From positions 85,001-108,412 of the forward strand of contig JAUCBJ010006726.1 of NCBI GenBank assembly GCA_032718475.1: 23,412 nt of DNA, read 5' to 3'. This stretch comes from Nemertoderma westbladi. Its lineage: Eukaryota > Xenacoelomorpha > Nemertodermatida > Nemertodermatidae. Positions 9,683 to 18,708 of the stretch are shown here, piece after piece. Each line of letters begins with the position of its first letter. Positions within the stretch are counted from its first letter, which is position 1. Below the pieces are notes generated by a model. That model made no database searches, was not told the DNA's origin, and was given only the letters and a program-made list of their open reading frames with translations. Both the position numbers and the translations under genes were made by a program.

Positions 9683-12600
9683 ATGGCATTTGCTTCCAAA
9701 TATACAAAGCAATTTTCAGCTTATAAGGAAGGAGATAAGTGGGACGTTTATCGGACATTGGTGGAGTCTGTGATTGATACCATAGAGTTTCCAGCAGGAG
9801 CCAATGTGGAAGTCGAGAAACGAAAGGTTCTCATCGCTAATTGTGGTATTAAACTACTGGAAACCATAATCGACATCATATACCCTCGCGAGGTAAGAAA
9901 TACTAATTTTACTATTATTATGGAAGCATTAGAACGGTATTTTAATTCCTCAGTAAACAAACATGCTGAGATACGGAAGTTCATAAGATTACAACAGCGT
10001 CCCAAAGAGTCAATTACAGAATTTAATAAGCGATTGCGTAATGGTGCCAGATATTGTGAATTTGGCGATGGGTTAGATGGTAGATTACGAGAGCAATTTA
10101 CTGCTGGTTTAAATGATAATGATATTACTACTGAGATGTTAAGAGTGAAACCTGTTGATTTTGCTGCAGCAGTAGAACTGGCAAAGTCATATGAGGAAGC
10201 CAGACGGTACAAGTCGGATATAGATGGAGCAGAAGTTTCTTTTAATAAATTAACTTTTAAACATCACGAAAATAAATTTGGAAATAGTACAAGTAACCGA
10301 TGGCGCAGTAGTCCGGGTGACAACCAAAATAATAGGCCTAATACCAGTGTAGGCTTTCAGGGGATACGTTGTTTACGTTGCAACAAACCAGGTCATAAGG
10401 CACCAGATTGTAGATTGTCTGCAAAATGTATATGTAATTTTTGTAATACACCCGGTCACTTAAAAGCTGCATGCATTAAATTCAAAAATAAGGCACCGGT
10501 AGGCCAATCAGGTTACAGAGAAGGGAGGCCTAAAGGAAAATATAACAGATCCCGCCCACACAGCTATGGAGCTAGAATTCATCATACAGATTTTGAAGAT
10601 GAAGATGAAAATGAAACTGATGACGATGATATCTTTCAACAAATGAGAAAATGTGAAATTAAAGCTACAGGTAATACATTACAAAAAATCCCACCTATTA
10701 AAACTACATTATTAATTAACAGTTCACCAATTACATTTGAATTAGATTCTGGGTCAGGTCAGTCTGTAATGGAACTCAAATTTGCTAAGCAAGAGTTACC
10801 TAATTTAAAAGTGTTTGAAACAGATGCAGTATTAAAGGGTTTTTGCAATGGTGAGCAAAAGGCTTGTGGTATTTGCTATGTTACAGTTGCTATACCAAAC
10901 ACTACAAATGTTATATACAATCAGCCTTTGTTACTTGTTGATTACAATGCTGGAATGCCATTATGTGGTAAAGTTTGGATCAAATCTTTCGGTATTGGGA
11001 TGGATCAGTTGGTAGACAATGCCAATAATACAATTCTAACGAAAGGGTTAGTTACAACTACTACTACTAAAGATGTTAATGCAATCTGCAAGGAATATGG
11101 TGATGTGTTTGAAGGGTTGGGTAGGTACAATGGTTGTGCTGAAACAATACGTGTTTCGGAAAATGCCAAACCCAAGTTCTTCAAATCCCGCGTAGTTCCT
11201 CTTGCCTTACAAGATGAAGTAGTGGATCTTTTACAAAAAGATATAGAAAAGGGTATTTTACGACGTCCTAAATCTGATGAAAAGATAGAATGGGCTTCAC
11301 CTTTGGTTATAGCACCAAAACCAGGTGAAGGGTTAAGAATTTGTGGTGATTATAAAAGCACTATAAATGAACATATCCTAGAGGATCCATACCCTCTTTC
11401 TACATTTGAAGAAATTTCAACCAAATTAAATAAAGGGAAGAAATTTAGTGTGCTAGATATGCGTGAAGCATATCATCAGTTACCCATTGATGAGGAATCC
11501 CAATTACTAGTTGCACTAAACACTCCTATAGGTTTATTGTTGCCGACCACAATGCCATATGGGGTAAAAACAGCTAGTGCAAAATGTATTAAAACAGTTG
11601 ATAAAGTTGTTCAGGATCCTTGTACAGCAGCTTACATGGATGAAATAATTATTAGTGGCAAAGATGATGCTGAACACCTTCACAATCTTTGTGGAATTTT
11701 ACAAAGATTACGGAAGTTTGGGCTTACACTACGAACTAATAAGTGTAAATTCTTTCAATCCCATGTTAAATTCTGTGGGCATGTAATATCTTGTGATGGG
11801 ATACAACCAGACAAAGACAAGATAAAGGCAGTGACAGCACTGCAGCCACCACAGACGCTAAAGGAATTACAGTCAGCTTTAGGTCTATTTAATTATTTAC
11901 GACGATATATACAGAATTTCGCGGAAGTGGCCCAGCCACTATACAAACTTTTAAATACATCTACAAAGTACATTTGGTCCGATACAGCCAATGTAGCTTT
12001 CAATGCTTTGAAGAAAGCTGTGGAAGGGTGTGCAATGCTTTCTTTCTATGACCCAGGCAAACCTACATACATTGTTACAGATGCCTCAGATACTTCAGTG
12101 TCTGCGATACTTCTACAGAAACAAGCGGATTCAAGTCTTTGTCCTATTGAATTTGCTTCTGGGTCATTGAAAGGCTTTCAACGCCGTTATTCTCAAATAG
12201 ACAGAGAGGCTCTTGGTATCGTATTTGGTGTCCGGAAATACCGATATTACATAGTAGGAAGGAAGTTTTTTCTGATCACTGATAATGATCCTTTGAAACA
12301 CATTCTGTGCCCTGCAAAATCATTGCCAAGTCTTGCAACCTCGAGATTGCAACATTGGTCGATTGAGTTGTCATCATACAACTTCGAACCATTATATATA
12401 AAATCGAAAGATAACCCTGCAGATAGTTTCACAAGAATTTCGAAACCCTTGGAAACTGTTGATGACAGCATTGATGTAAAATGCATTGACATTCTGCAAA
12501 CACAGTTTCTAGATGAATTACCATTAAATAAAGAAGGAATCCGACAAGAGATTAAGAGTGATAGAAAATTATCAGTAATGTTAAAAAAATTGGAAGAGGG

Positions 12601-13978
12601 GCATGTGCCTACAGACAAAATATTACGTGAATATGCTCCATTGTTACCTGAAATATCAAGTAAAGACAGTATACTTTTTCGTGGAACAGCAGTTATAATA
12701 CCATTCAAACTGCAAGATAAAGTATTGGAAGAGCTGCATTCAGCACACATAGGGTCCAAAAGGATGAAAGAAGCAGCTAGAAATGTTGTTTGGTGGATAG
12801 GCATCAACAAGGATATTGAATTATTTGCAAGAAGCTGCGAGCGATGCCAAACCTTTGCGAAAGAAGTTCATGAACCACTACATCCAATGCCAGTACCTGA
12901 AGAACCATTTGAACGAATTCATTTAGATTTTGGGGAGTTAAGTGGAACAAACTTACTAGGCATTGTTGATTCAAAGACACAATACTCTAGAGTTTCTATT
13001 GTACCAATAACAGCATCAGCAAAAACTGTTATTACTGAACTCCGAAAATTTTGCGCAGATTTCTCCATGCCAAAAATAATATTCGCAGATAATGGTCCAC
13101 AGTTCAGATCATCTGAATTAGATAAATTCTGTTCTGATAATGGTATTTCTCGATGGCCTTCAGCTCCCTACAAACCCCGGAGCAATGGTGCTGCAGAAAG
13201 ATTTGTACAGTCATTTAAATCTTCTCTAAAAAAACAAGGAAAGGAAGATAGTTCATTGAATATGGTGGATCGCATTAGTCTGTTTTTGATTAAAGATCAT
13301 AATACAGTTAAAGCAAATGGAAAGACACCAGCAGAAATGGTATTTGGATTTAAAGTTAAGACTAGATTGGAGAGATTGTTGGAGTATCCTTGTAAACCAA
13401 AGGATCCGGTGATCCCAAAGTATCATATAGGAGATGCTGTATGGATCCGTAACTTTTCAAGGAAGACAGGTAAAATTGAGAGATGGTTGCCAGGGAAAAT
13501 CGTTGGTTACTACGGAAACAGAGTCGTGTCTGTGGAAGTTTGTGGCATATGTGTAAAACGACATCTCGATCAAGTACGAAGGCGATACAGTCCATTCGTG
13601 GGCAATAAAGATAGTGTGGTTGATGCAGAACTCTATGATGTAGTTGATAAACCATCTAATGTCACTGACGAACGCATTGCCTATGGTCATTCTGTTGTAG
13701 AAGGTCATGATGAGTTTAAAAATAAGTCCGATTCAGAAACAACACCCCATTTTGAATCTCCATTAAAAATGACTAGTCATGATCGAAATGTTTCTCCAAA
13801 GAAGACATCGCCTAAGAAATCCAGTCATGTAGTTGAAACAGGTGACAACAACGCAGTTGATGAGTCTGGAGAGGTTGAAAAAAAGAATAAACTCATTCCC
13901 ACCATACCTGGTAGATATCCTTCCAGAGTAAGGAAGCAAACTCAGTTCTATGGAATCGAGGGAAAGAAAAAAACTTGA
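9683..13978 (+). CDS. Gag-pol polyprotein of the LTR element
   Basis: An intact single frame of 1431 residues. The start chosen is ATG 9683 (A at -3, G at +4); an in-frame GTG at 9665 is not a plausible eukaryotic start. Domains in order: gag (1-229); two CCHC zinc knuckles (230-243 CLRCNKPGHKAPDC; 251-264); an acidic linker; aspartic protease with D355-S-G; reverse transcriptase with palm Asp592 (LDMREAYHQ) and the catalytic box Y651-M-D-E654, where the family norm is two Asp; RNase H with D800, E842, D867; integrase with H1019, H1022, C1052, C1055 and the D1082, D1136, E1172 triad (D and E separated by 35); a GPY/F-like C-terminal region; and a basic tail. It makes virus-like particles, copies RNA to DNA and integrates it. 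Gag and pol share one frame, so no frameshift signal is needed. The YMDE box and a divergent region just before it (MPYGVKTASAKC) are odd in so young a copy. Confidence 0.95.
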   Translation: MAFASKYTKQFSAYKEGDKWDVYRTLVESVIDTIEFPAGANVEVEKRKVLIANCGIKLLETIIDIIYPREVRNTNFTIIMEALERYFNSSVNKHAEIRKFIRLQQRPKESITEFNKRLRNGARYCEFGDGLDGRLREQFTAGLNDNDITTEMLRVKPVDFAAAVELAKSYEEARRYKSDIDGAEVSFNKLTFKHHENKFGNSTSNRWRSSPGDNQNNRPNTSVGFQGIRCLRCNKPGHKAPDCRLSAKCICNFCNTPGHLKAACIKFKNKAPVGQSGYREGRPKGKYNRSRPHSYGARIHHTDFEDEDENETDDDDIFQQMRKCEIKATGNTLQKIPPIKTTLLINSSPITFELDSGSGQSVMELKFAKQELPNLKVFETDAVLKGFCNGEQKACGICYVTVAIPNTTNVIYNQPLLLVDYNAGMPLCGKVWIKSFGIGMDQLVDNANNTILTKGLVTTTTTKDVNAICKEYGDVFEGLGRYNGCAETIRVSENAKPKFFKSRVVPLALQDEVVDLLQKDIEKGILRRPKSDEKIEWASPLVIAPKPGEGLRICGDYKSTINEHILEDPYPLSTFEEISTKLNKGKKFSVLDMREAYHQLPIDEESQLLVALNTPIGLLLPTTMPYGVKTASAKCIKTVDKVVQDPCTAAYMDEIIISGKDDAEHLHNLCGILQRLRKFGLTLRTNKCKFFQSHVKFCGHVISCDGIQPDKDKIKAVTALQPPQTLKELQSALGLFNYLRRYIQNFAEVAQPLYKLLNTSTKYIWSDTANVAFNALKKAVEGCAMLSFYDPGKPTYIVTDASDTSVSAILLQKQADSSLCPIEFASGSLKGFQRRYSQIDREALGIVFGVRKYRYYIVGRKFFLITDNDPLKHILCPAKSLPSLATSRLQHWSIELSSYNFEPLYIKSKDNPADSFTRISKPLETVDDSIDVKCIDILQTQFLDELPLNKEGIRQEIKSDRKLSVMLKKLEEGHVPTDKILREYAPLLPEISSKDSILFRGTAVIIPFKLQDKVLEELHSAHIGSKRMKEAARNVVWWIGINKDIELFARSCERCQTFAKEVHEPLHPMPVPEEPFERIHLDFGELSGTNLLGIVDSKTQYSRVSIVPITASAKTVITELRKFCADFSMPKIIFADNGPQFRSSELDKFCSDNGISRWPSAPYKPRSNGAAERFVQSFKSSLKKQGKEDSSLNMVDRISLFLIKDHNTVKANGKTPAEMVFGFKVKTRLERLLEYPCKPKDPVIPKYHIGDAVWIRNFSRKTGKIERWLPGKIVGYYGNRVVSVEVCGICVKRHLDQVRRRYSPFVGNKDSVVDAELYDVVDKPSNVTDERIAYGHSVVEGHDEFKNKSDSETTPHFESPLKMTSHDRNVSPKKTSPKKSSHVVETGDNNAVDESGEVEKKNKLIPTIPGRYPSRVRKQTQFYGIEGKKKT

Positions 13979-14016
13979 TTATATTTATATACTCCTTGGT
14001 GTGTGGTAAATCTTAC

Positions 14017-14022
14017 AATAAA
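14017..14022 (+). promoter_or_regulatory. AATAAA upstream of the right LTR
   Basis: A poly(A) signal hexamer 39 bases past the gag-pol stop and about 40 before the right LTR. The LTR itself has no AATAAA, so this hexamer may serve 3' end formation of element RNA. This is inference from position only. Confidence 0.35.
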
Positions 14023-14052
14023 TTTTAGTTCTGGAAGAGGAATTATTTACTT

Positions 14053-14060
14053 AAGGGGGT
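14053..14060 (+). promoter_or_regulatory. Polypurine tract
   Basis: AAGGGGGT lies directly before the right LTR (two bases between), the usual site for priming plus-strand DNA synthesis. Confidence 0.75.
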
Positions 14061-14062
14061 AT

Positions 14063-14216
14063 TGTTAGGTTTTAATATATATATCAGCTGGACCTAACTT
14101 AGAGTAACTATGAGTATCTGAATATACAGGTTGTGATTGCCTATTGCTGTATTGCAGTATTGAGAAACCTTTTTCTTACAGTAATGAATTGGGCCTATAT
14201 CAATTAAAACTAATCA
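14063..14216 (+). repeat. Right (3') LTR, 154 bp
   Basis: Same length as the left LTR; no differences were found on direct reading. It is followed by the second GCCAG (14217-14221), where the 29-bp array resumes. Confidence 0.93.
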
Positions 14217-16389
14217 GCCAGTTTCCCCACCGCTATTCTACTTTAACCAGTTTCCCCTCCGCTATTCTACTTTAACCAGTTTCCCCACCGCTATTCTACT
14301 TTAACCAGTTTCCCCTCCGCTATTCTACTTTAACCAGTTTCTTCTCCGCTATTCTACTTTAACCAGTTTCACCACCGCTATTCTACTTTAGCCAGTTTCC
14401 CCACCGCTATTCTACTTTAACCAGTTTCCCCTCCGCTATTCTACTTTAACCAGTTTTACCACCGCTATTCTACTTTAACCAGTTTCTCCTCCGCTATTCT
14501 ACTTTAACCAGTTTCACTACCGCTATTCTACTTTAACCAGTTTCCCAGCCACTATTCTACTTTAACCAGTTTCCCCACCGCTATTCTACTTTAACCATAT
14601 TCCCCACCGCTATTCTACTTTAACCAGTTTCACCACCGCTATTCTACTTTAACCAGTTTCCCAGCCGCTATTCTACTTTAACCAGTTTCCCCACTGCTAT
14701 TCTACTTTAACCAGTTTCCCCACCACTATTCTACTTTAACCAGTTTCCCCACCGCTATTCTACTTTAACCAGTTTCCCCAACGCTATTCTACTTTAACCA
14801 ATTTTCCAGCCGCTATTCTACATTAACCAGTTTCACCACCGCTATTCTACTTTAGCCAGTTTTCCCACCGCTATTCTACTTTAACCAGTTTCCCCTCCGC
14901 TATTCTACTTTAACCAGTTTCCCCTCCGCTATTCTACTTTAACCAGTTTCCCCTCCGCTATTCTACTTTAACCAGTTTCACTACCGCTATTCTACTTTAA
15001 CCAGTTTCCCAGCCACTATTCTACTTTAACCAGTTTCCCCACCGCTATTCTACTTTAACCATATTCCCCACCGCTATTCTACTTTAACCAGTTTCACCAC
15101 CGCTATTCTACTTTAACCAGTTTCCCAGCCGCTATTCTACTTTAACCAGTTTCCCCACTGCTATTCTACTTTAACCAGTTTCCCCACCACTATTCTACTT
15201 TAACCAGTTTCCCCACCGCTATTCTACTTTAACCAGTTTCCCCAACGCTATTCTACTTTAACCAATTTTCCAGCCGCTATTCTACATTAACCAGTTTCAC
15301 CACCGCTATTCTACTTTAACCAGTTTCCCCTCCGCTATTCTACTTTAACCAGTTTCCCCTCCGCTATTCTACTTTAACCAGTTTCACTACCGCTATTCTA
15401 CTTTAACCAGTTTCCCAGCCACTATTCTACTTTAACCAGTTTCCCCACCGCTATTCTACTTTAACCATATTCCCCACCGCTATTCTACTTTAACCAGTTT
15501 CACCACCGCTATTCTACTTTAACCAGTTTCCCAGCCGCTATTCTACTTTAACCAGTTTCCCCACTGCTATTCTACTTTAACCAGTTTCCCCACCACTATT
15601 CTACTTTAACCAGTTTCCCCACCGCTATTCTACTTTAACCAGTTTCCCCAACGCTATTCTACTTTAACCAATTTTCCAGCCGCTATTCTACATTAACCAG
15701 TTTCACCACCGCTATTCTACTTTAGCCAGTTTTCCCACCGCTATTCTACTTTAACCAGTTTCCCCTCCGCTATTCTACTTTAACCAGTTTCTTATCCGCT
15801 ATTCTACATTAACCAGTTTCCTCACCGCTATTCTACTTTAACCAGTTTCCCCAACGCTATTATACTTTAACCAGTTTCTCCACCCTCTTCTACTTTAACC
15901 AGTTTCCCAGCCGTTATTCTACATTAACCAGTTTCACCACCGCTATTCTACTTTAGCCAGTTTCCCCACCGCTATTCTACTTTAACCAGTTCCCCCTCTG
16001 CTATTCTACTTTAACCAGTTTCACCACCGCTATTCTACTTTAGCCAGTTTCCCCACCGCTATTCTACTTTAACCAGTTTCCCCTCCGCTATTCTACTTTA
16101 ACCAGTTTCCCCACCGCTATTCTACTTTAACCAGTTTCCCCTCCGCTATTCTACTTTAACCAGTTTCTTCTCCGCTATTCTACTTTAACCAGTTTCACCA
16201 CCGCTATTCTACTTTAGCCAGTTTCCCCACCGCTATTCTACTTTAACCAGTTTCCCCTCCGCTATTCTACTTTAACCAGTTTTACCACCGCTATTCTACT
16301 TTAACCAGTTTCTCCTCCGCTATTCTACTTTAACCAGTTTCTTCTCCGCTATTCTACTTTAACCAGTTTCCCTCGCTATTCTACTTTAA
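14217..16389. repeat. 29-bp tandem array, right part (~75 copies)
   Basis: Continuation of the array. From 14217 the order of variants repeats that found from 7766 for about 1 kb (CACTACC marks at 14515 and 14979, again 464 apart; then 15385, 406 = 14 units). The CTTATCC block at 15791 is the third copy of the one at 7514 and 8818, and is again followed 252 bases later by a GCCAG-bearing unit (16043). The array ends in a shortened unit (CCCTCGC) just before the triplicated splice-site repeat. Confidence 0.95.
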
Positions 16390-16407
16390 GTCAGTCTACT
16401 CAGTATC

Positions 16408-16524
16408 CTTTGTGTTTACTTATAGATGATGACTCAGTAACCCTTTTCGTTAACTTATAGATGATGACTAAGTGGCCTTTATGTTTATTTATAGATGATG
16501 ACTCAGTCAGTAACCTTTTCGTAG
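16408..16524 (+). repeat. ~35-bp repeat, three copies, spanning a 3' splice site
   Basis: TATAGATGATGACT begins at 16421, 16456 and 16490, each preceded by a T-rich run and followed by versions of CAGTAACCCTTTTCGT. Each copy therefore contains TATAG|ATGATGAC, an AG acceptor plus the start of the exon. Exons beginning at 16426 or 16461 in the gene's phase meet stops at 16458 (TAG) and 16469 (TAA). Only the third acceptor (AG at 16493-16494) gives an open exon. Confidence 0.8.
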
Positions 16525-16625
16525 AGTACCGGTTTCTCGGTTTACAAGGCGAAGAAACCGAAACACCATATTCTCTTCCGAAACCGAAACGGGAAGGACA
16601 GAGTTGCAATTTTAACTTCGCGAAG
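16495..16625 (+). CDS. RPGRIP1L homologue, third-last coding exon
   Basis: It starts in phase 1 (the first two bases complete a codon), runs 43 full codons and ends ...TTCGCGAAG before GTGAGA. It encodes the DDSVSNLFVEYRF strand of the C-terminal domain. Its acceptor is the last of three tandem copies. Confidence 0.82.
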
Positions 16626-18183
16626 GTGAGAACTTTCCATCTTTAGCATCATTTGTACCGGCACCTGTCTGAGCATACGCCAGTACCTACCGGTACCGGT
16701 CTTAAAGTACATCAGGACCGGCACCGGTCTTAGCACACACCAGTACCGGTCTTAGCACACACCAGTACCGGTCTTAGCACACACCAGTACCGGTCTTAGC
16801 ACACACCAGTACCGGTCTTAGCACACACCAGTACCGATCTTAGCACACACCAGTACCGGTCTTAGCACACACCAGTACCGGTCTTAGCACACACCAGTAC
16901 CGGTCTTAGCACACACCAGTACCGGTCTTAGCACACACCAGTACCGGTCTTAGCACACACCAGTACCGGTCTTAGCACACACCAGTACCGGTCTTAGCAC
17001 ACACCAGTACCGGTCTTAGCACACACCAGTACCGGTCTTAGCACACACCAGTACCGGTCTTAGCACACACCAGTACCGGTCTTAGCACACACCAGTACCG
17101 GTCTTAGCACACACCAGTACCGGTCTTAGCACACACCAGTACCGGTCTTAGCACACACCAGTACCGGTCTTAGCACACACCAGTACCGGTCTTAGCACAC
17201 ACCAGTACCGGTCTTAGCACACCCCAGTACCGGTCTTAGTATACACCAGTACCGACTCACCAGCCTTAGCATACAGTATACCCGAACCGGCTTTACAATC
17301 ACCCTCAGTACCGGTTCTGGCCCTATGTGGTATACAGTATTGTGATAAATGTAAGTAAGTAACATTATAAATGTAAATTAAATTTAAGGTACAGACAGAC
17401 ATTAAAATAAATTTAATTGTAATTAAATATTGTTGCTACACATTAAACATTATGTTCTGCTAGGTGTTCCACGTTGATACTACTAACCACAATCTAGAAC
17501 GCAACTTCCTTGGTTCCATGCTCCTGCCGGATGACCAATCAGGAGGTCTCATCACCTTCAACGTGGTGTCTGAGCCGCCCGAGGACAATCAGAGTACTGA
17601 TTGCGAGGATATTGGCCGCGCTATCGTTTCTGTCATCCAAATACTACAGGATAGTCGGAATATCGTAGAGGAAAATCTCGAAATATTAGGTTAATATTTA
17701 ATAATAATATGTTGCTGTTCGACTTTATAGGGTATCATTAGTTGATTTATTCGTGGGGTGAGCGAGGCATTCCTCGTGATATACTGAATATATTTAAGAA
17801 TTGAAATATTTTTTCCTCTTCCAGTTTCAACAACCACCGCCAAGATAATATTGTTGGTTTTTATAGTCGTTCATATACAACTTTATAATTCCACTTCAGT
17901 CCGTTCACTCCACTTTATTGTAAAATAAAAAATCATTAAACGGATAGCGGAAGTCATTATTCGAAATATGCCAAATTCAACAGAAAGAAACATAAAAATA
18001 ATCGTTGTCTATTTTAAATGTTTTGATTTGTGGACTAATTTCGTAGTTTGTATATTTTCAGCTTCAGATAATTCGACAATAATCGGACATCTGCGAGTAA
18101 CAGTGGAAGCGTTGGATGCATTACAACAAGTTTATAAAGACATTCGGGACAAAAAACTGGGTTTATCTGCAGGAACTGTGTAG
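16495..18183 (+). CDS. RPGRIP1L homologue, last three coding exons (5' part outside)
   Basis: Three exons join without frame loss: 16495-16625, 17464-17689 and 18062-18183 (stop TAG). Introns are GT...AG at 16626-17463 (phase 0) and 17690-18061 (phase 1). The ~159 residues contain FVEYRFLGLQGEETETP, FNFAK|VFHVDTTNHNLERNF, FNVVSEPPEDNQSTDCEDIG and, in the last exon, IGHLRVTVEALDALQQVYK. These match the C-terminal C2-like, RPGR-interacting domain of RPGRIP1L/RPGRIP1 as I know it, including its true C-terminal helix. RPGRIP1L (NPHP8) is a scaffold of the ciliary transition zone. The coiled-coil and earlier C2 exons are not seen in this window, so the upstream intron is either at least 16 kb or holds unrecognised exons. 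RPGRIP1 is the alternative name; invertebrates usually have one gene for both. Confidence 0.85.
16655..17240. repeat. 22-bp minisatellite in the RPGRIP1L intron
   Basis: About 23 near-identical copies (16728-17238) containing AGTACCGGTCTTAGCACAC, preceded by a few diverged ones from 16655. One copy has CCGATC instead of CCGGTC (about 16835). The unit has the palindrome ACCGGT. The array fills most of the 838-bp intron. Its homogeneity points to recent expansion. Confidence 0.95.
17464..17689 (+). CDS. RPGRIP1L homologue, penultimate coding exon
   Basis: Follows TTCTGCTAG and opens directly with GTGTTCCAC in phase 0. It ends after 75 codons plus one base, before GTTAAT (a weak but usable donor). 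It encodes the FNVVSEPPED and DCEDIGRA segments and the ILQDSRNIVEENLEIL helix. Confidence 0.83.
18062..18183 (+). CDS. RPGRIP1L homologue, last coding exon
   Basis: Acceptor TATTTTCAG; phase 1 junction giving Ala; then SDNSTIIGHLRVTVEALDAL and a charged helix to the TAG stop at 18181-18183. An upstream ATG at 17968 reads through intron and is not the start. Confidence 0.83.
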
Positions 18184-18380
18184 GAGTTGTTTGGATTTAT
18201 CTGGGAACTGGTTTTTGGGAATATCCTGTCCAGTTGTTATGATTAGTTATCGCTATCGGGAATATTTTACATTTATTATAGAGAAAACCTGTAAATATCG
18301 TGCGTTTATTTGTTATGTTGATGTTTAAATATTCAATAATTAATATTTATTTAAATTATTATTTGTAATATTAAGTTCTT

Positions 18381-18406
18381 TTAAATCTATTACATGATAG
18401 ATTTAA
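18381..18406 (+). repeat. Perfect 10-bp stem, 6-base loop, in the RPGRIP1L 3' UTR
   Basis: TTAAATCTAT, loop TACATG, then ATAGATTTAA. It overlaps the first base of the candidate poly(A) signal, so it could influence 3' end formation; that is speculation. Confidence 0.7.
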
Positions 18407-18411
18407 TTAAA
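18406..18411 (+). promoter_or_regulatory. Candidate poly(A) signal (ATTAAA) for RPGRIP1L
   Basis: The common variant hexamer, 223 bases after the stop codon. Support is position only. Confidence 0.4.
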
Positions 18412-18625
18412 GCACCATTTTAGGTGGGTATGCTTACCCCGAAAAGTCTCTAAGTTTGTCTAACGTTTGTTCAAGGAATACTCCACGATTTTTGGTACAT
18501 TTGAGGGGTTGATTACTAATACAAGAACTGAATCGTGGATTATTGGATAGACTATATTAAAAAGTGTATCTTTCGTCGCTATGATACCATTATATTACAT
18601 TAATTTGATATTAATTAAAGTATTA

Positions 18626-18631
18626 TTTATT
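18626..18631 (-). promoter_or_regulatory. Candidate poly(A) signal for the astacin gene
   Basis: TTTATT on the plus strand, that is AATAAA on the minus strand, about 78 bases after the astacin stop codon. Confidence 0.5.
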
Positions 18632-18708
18632 ACATTGATTCCCTTAAACCGTACTACACCAGAGATAAATGAGTTTGATTGACTAGAGTTTAACCCTCAT
18701 TGATTTTC

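Larger units (their letters stand above)
9075..14216 (+). mobile_element. Young intact Ty3/Gypsy LTR retrotransposon
   Basis: A complete 5142-bp element with 154-bp LTRs at 9075-9228 and 14063-14216 that look identical base for base, TG...CA ends, a 5-bp GCCAG duplication, a primer binding site two bases after the left LTR, a polypurine tract before the right LTR, and one unbroken gag-pol ORF in the order gag, protease, RT, RNase H, integrase. Integrase after RNase H defines Ty3/Gypsy (Metaviridae). The single fused gag-pol frame, tandem CCHC knuckles and lack of a visible chromodomain suggest a Mag-like lineage, which is inference. Identical LTRs mean insertion was recent. It lies in the same orientation as the RPGRIP1L exons downstream. 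Confidence 0.95.
18184..18708. other. 3' UTRs and gap between convergent genes
   Basis: No coding region. It holds a perfect 10-bp stem (18381-18406), a plus-strand ATTAAA (18406-18411), a 9-bp inverted pair TCCACGATT/AATCGTGGA (18482-18490 and 18531-18539), and a minus-strand AATAAA (18626-18631). Confidence 0.6.

Noticed and set aside
9748-10212. Antisense ORF inside gag; likewise 12247-12810 and 13362-13708
   Set aside because: Shadows of the intact gag-pol frame. No family features and no independent start signals.
6145-16389. CRISPR array
   Set aside because: The 29-bp units follow head to tail with no unique spacers, and the context is an animal genome.
17968-18061. Coding start at ATG 17968 for the last RPGRIP1L exon
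   Set aside because: This part is intron: a clean TTTTCAG acceptor precedes 18062, and the joined frame with the previous exon needs phase 1.
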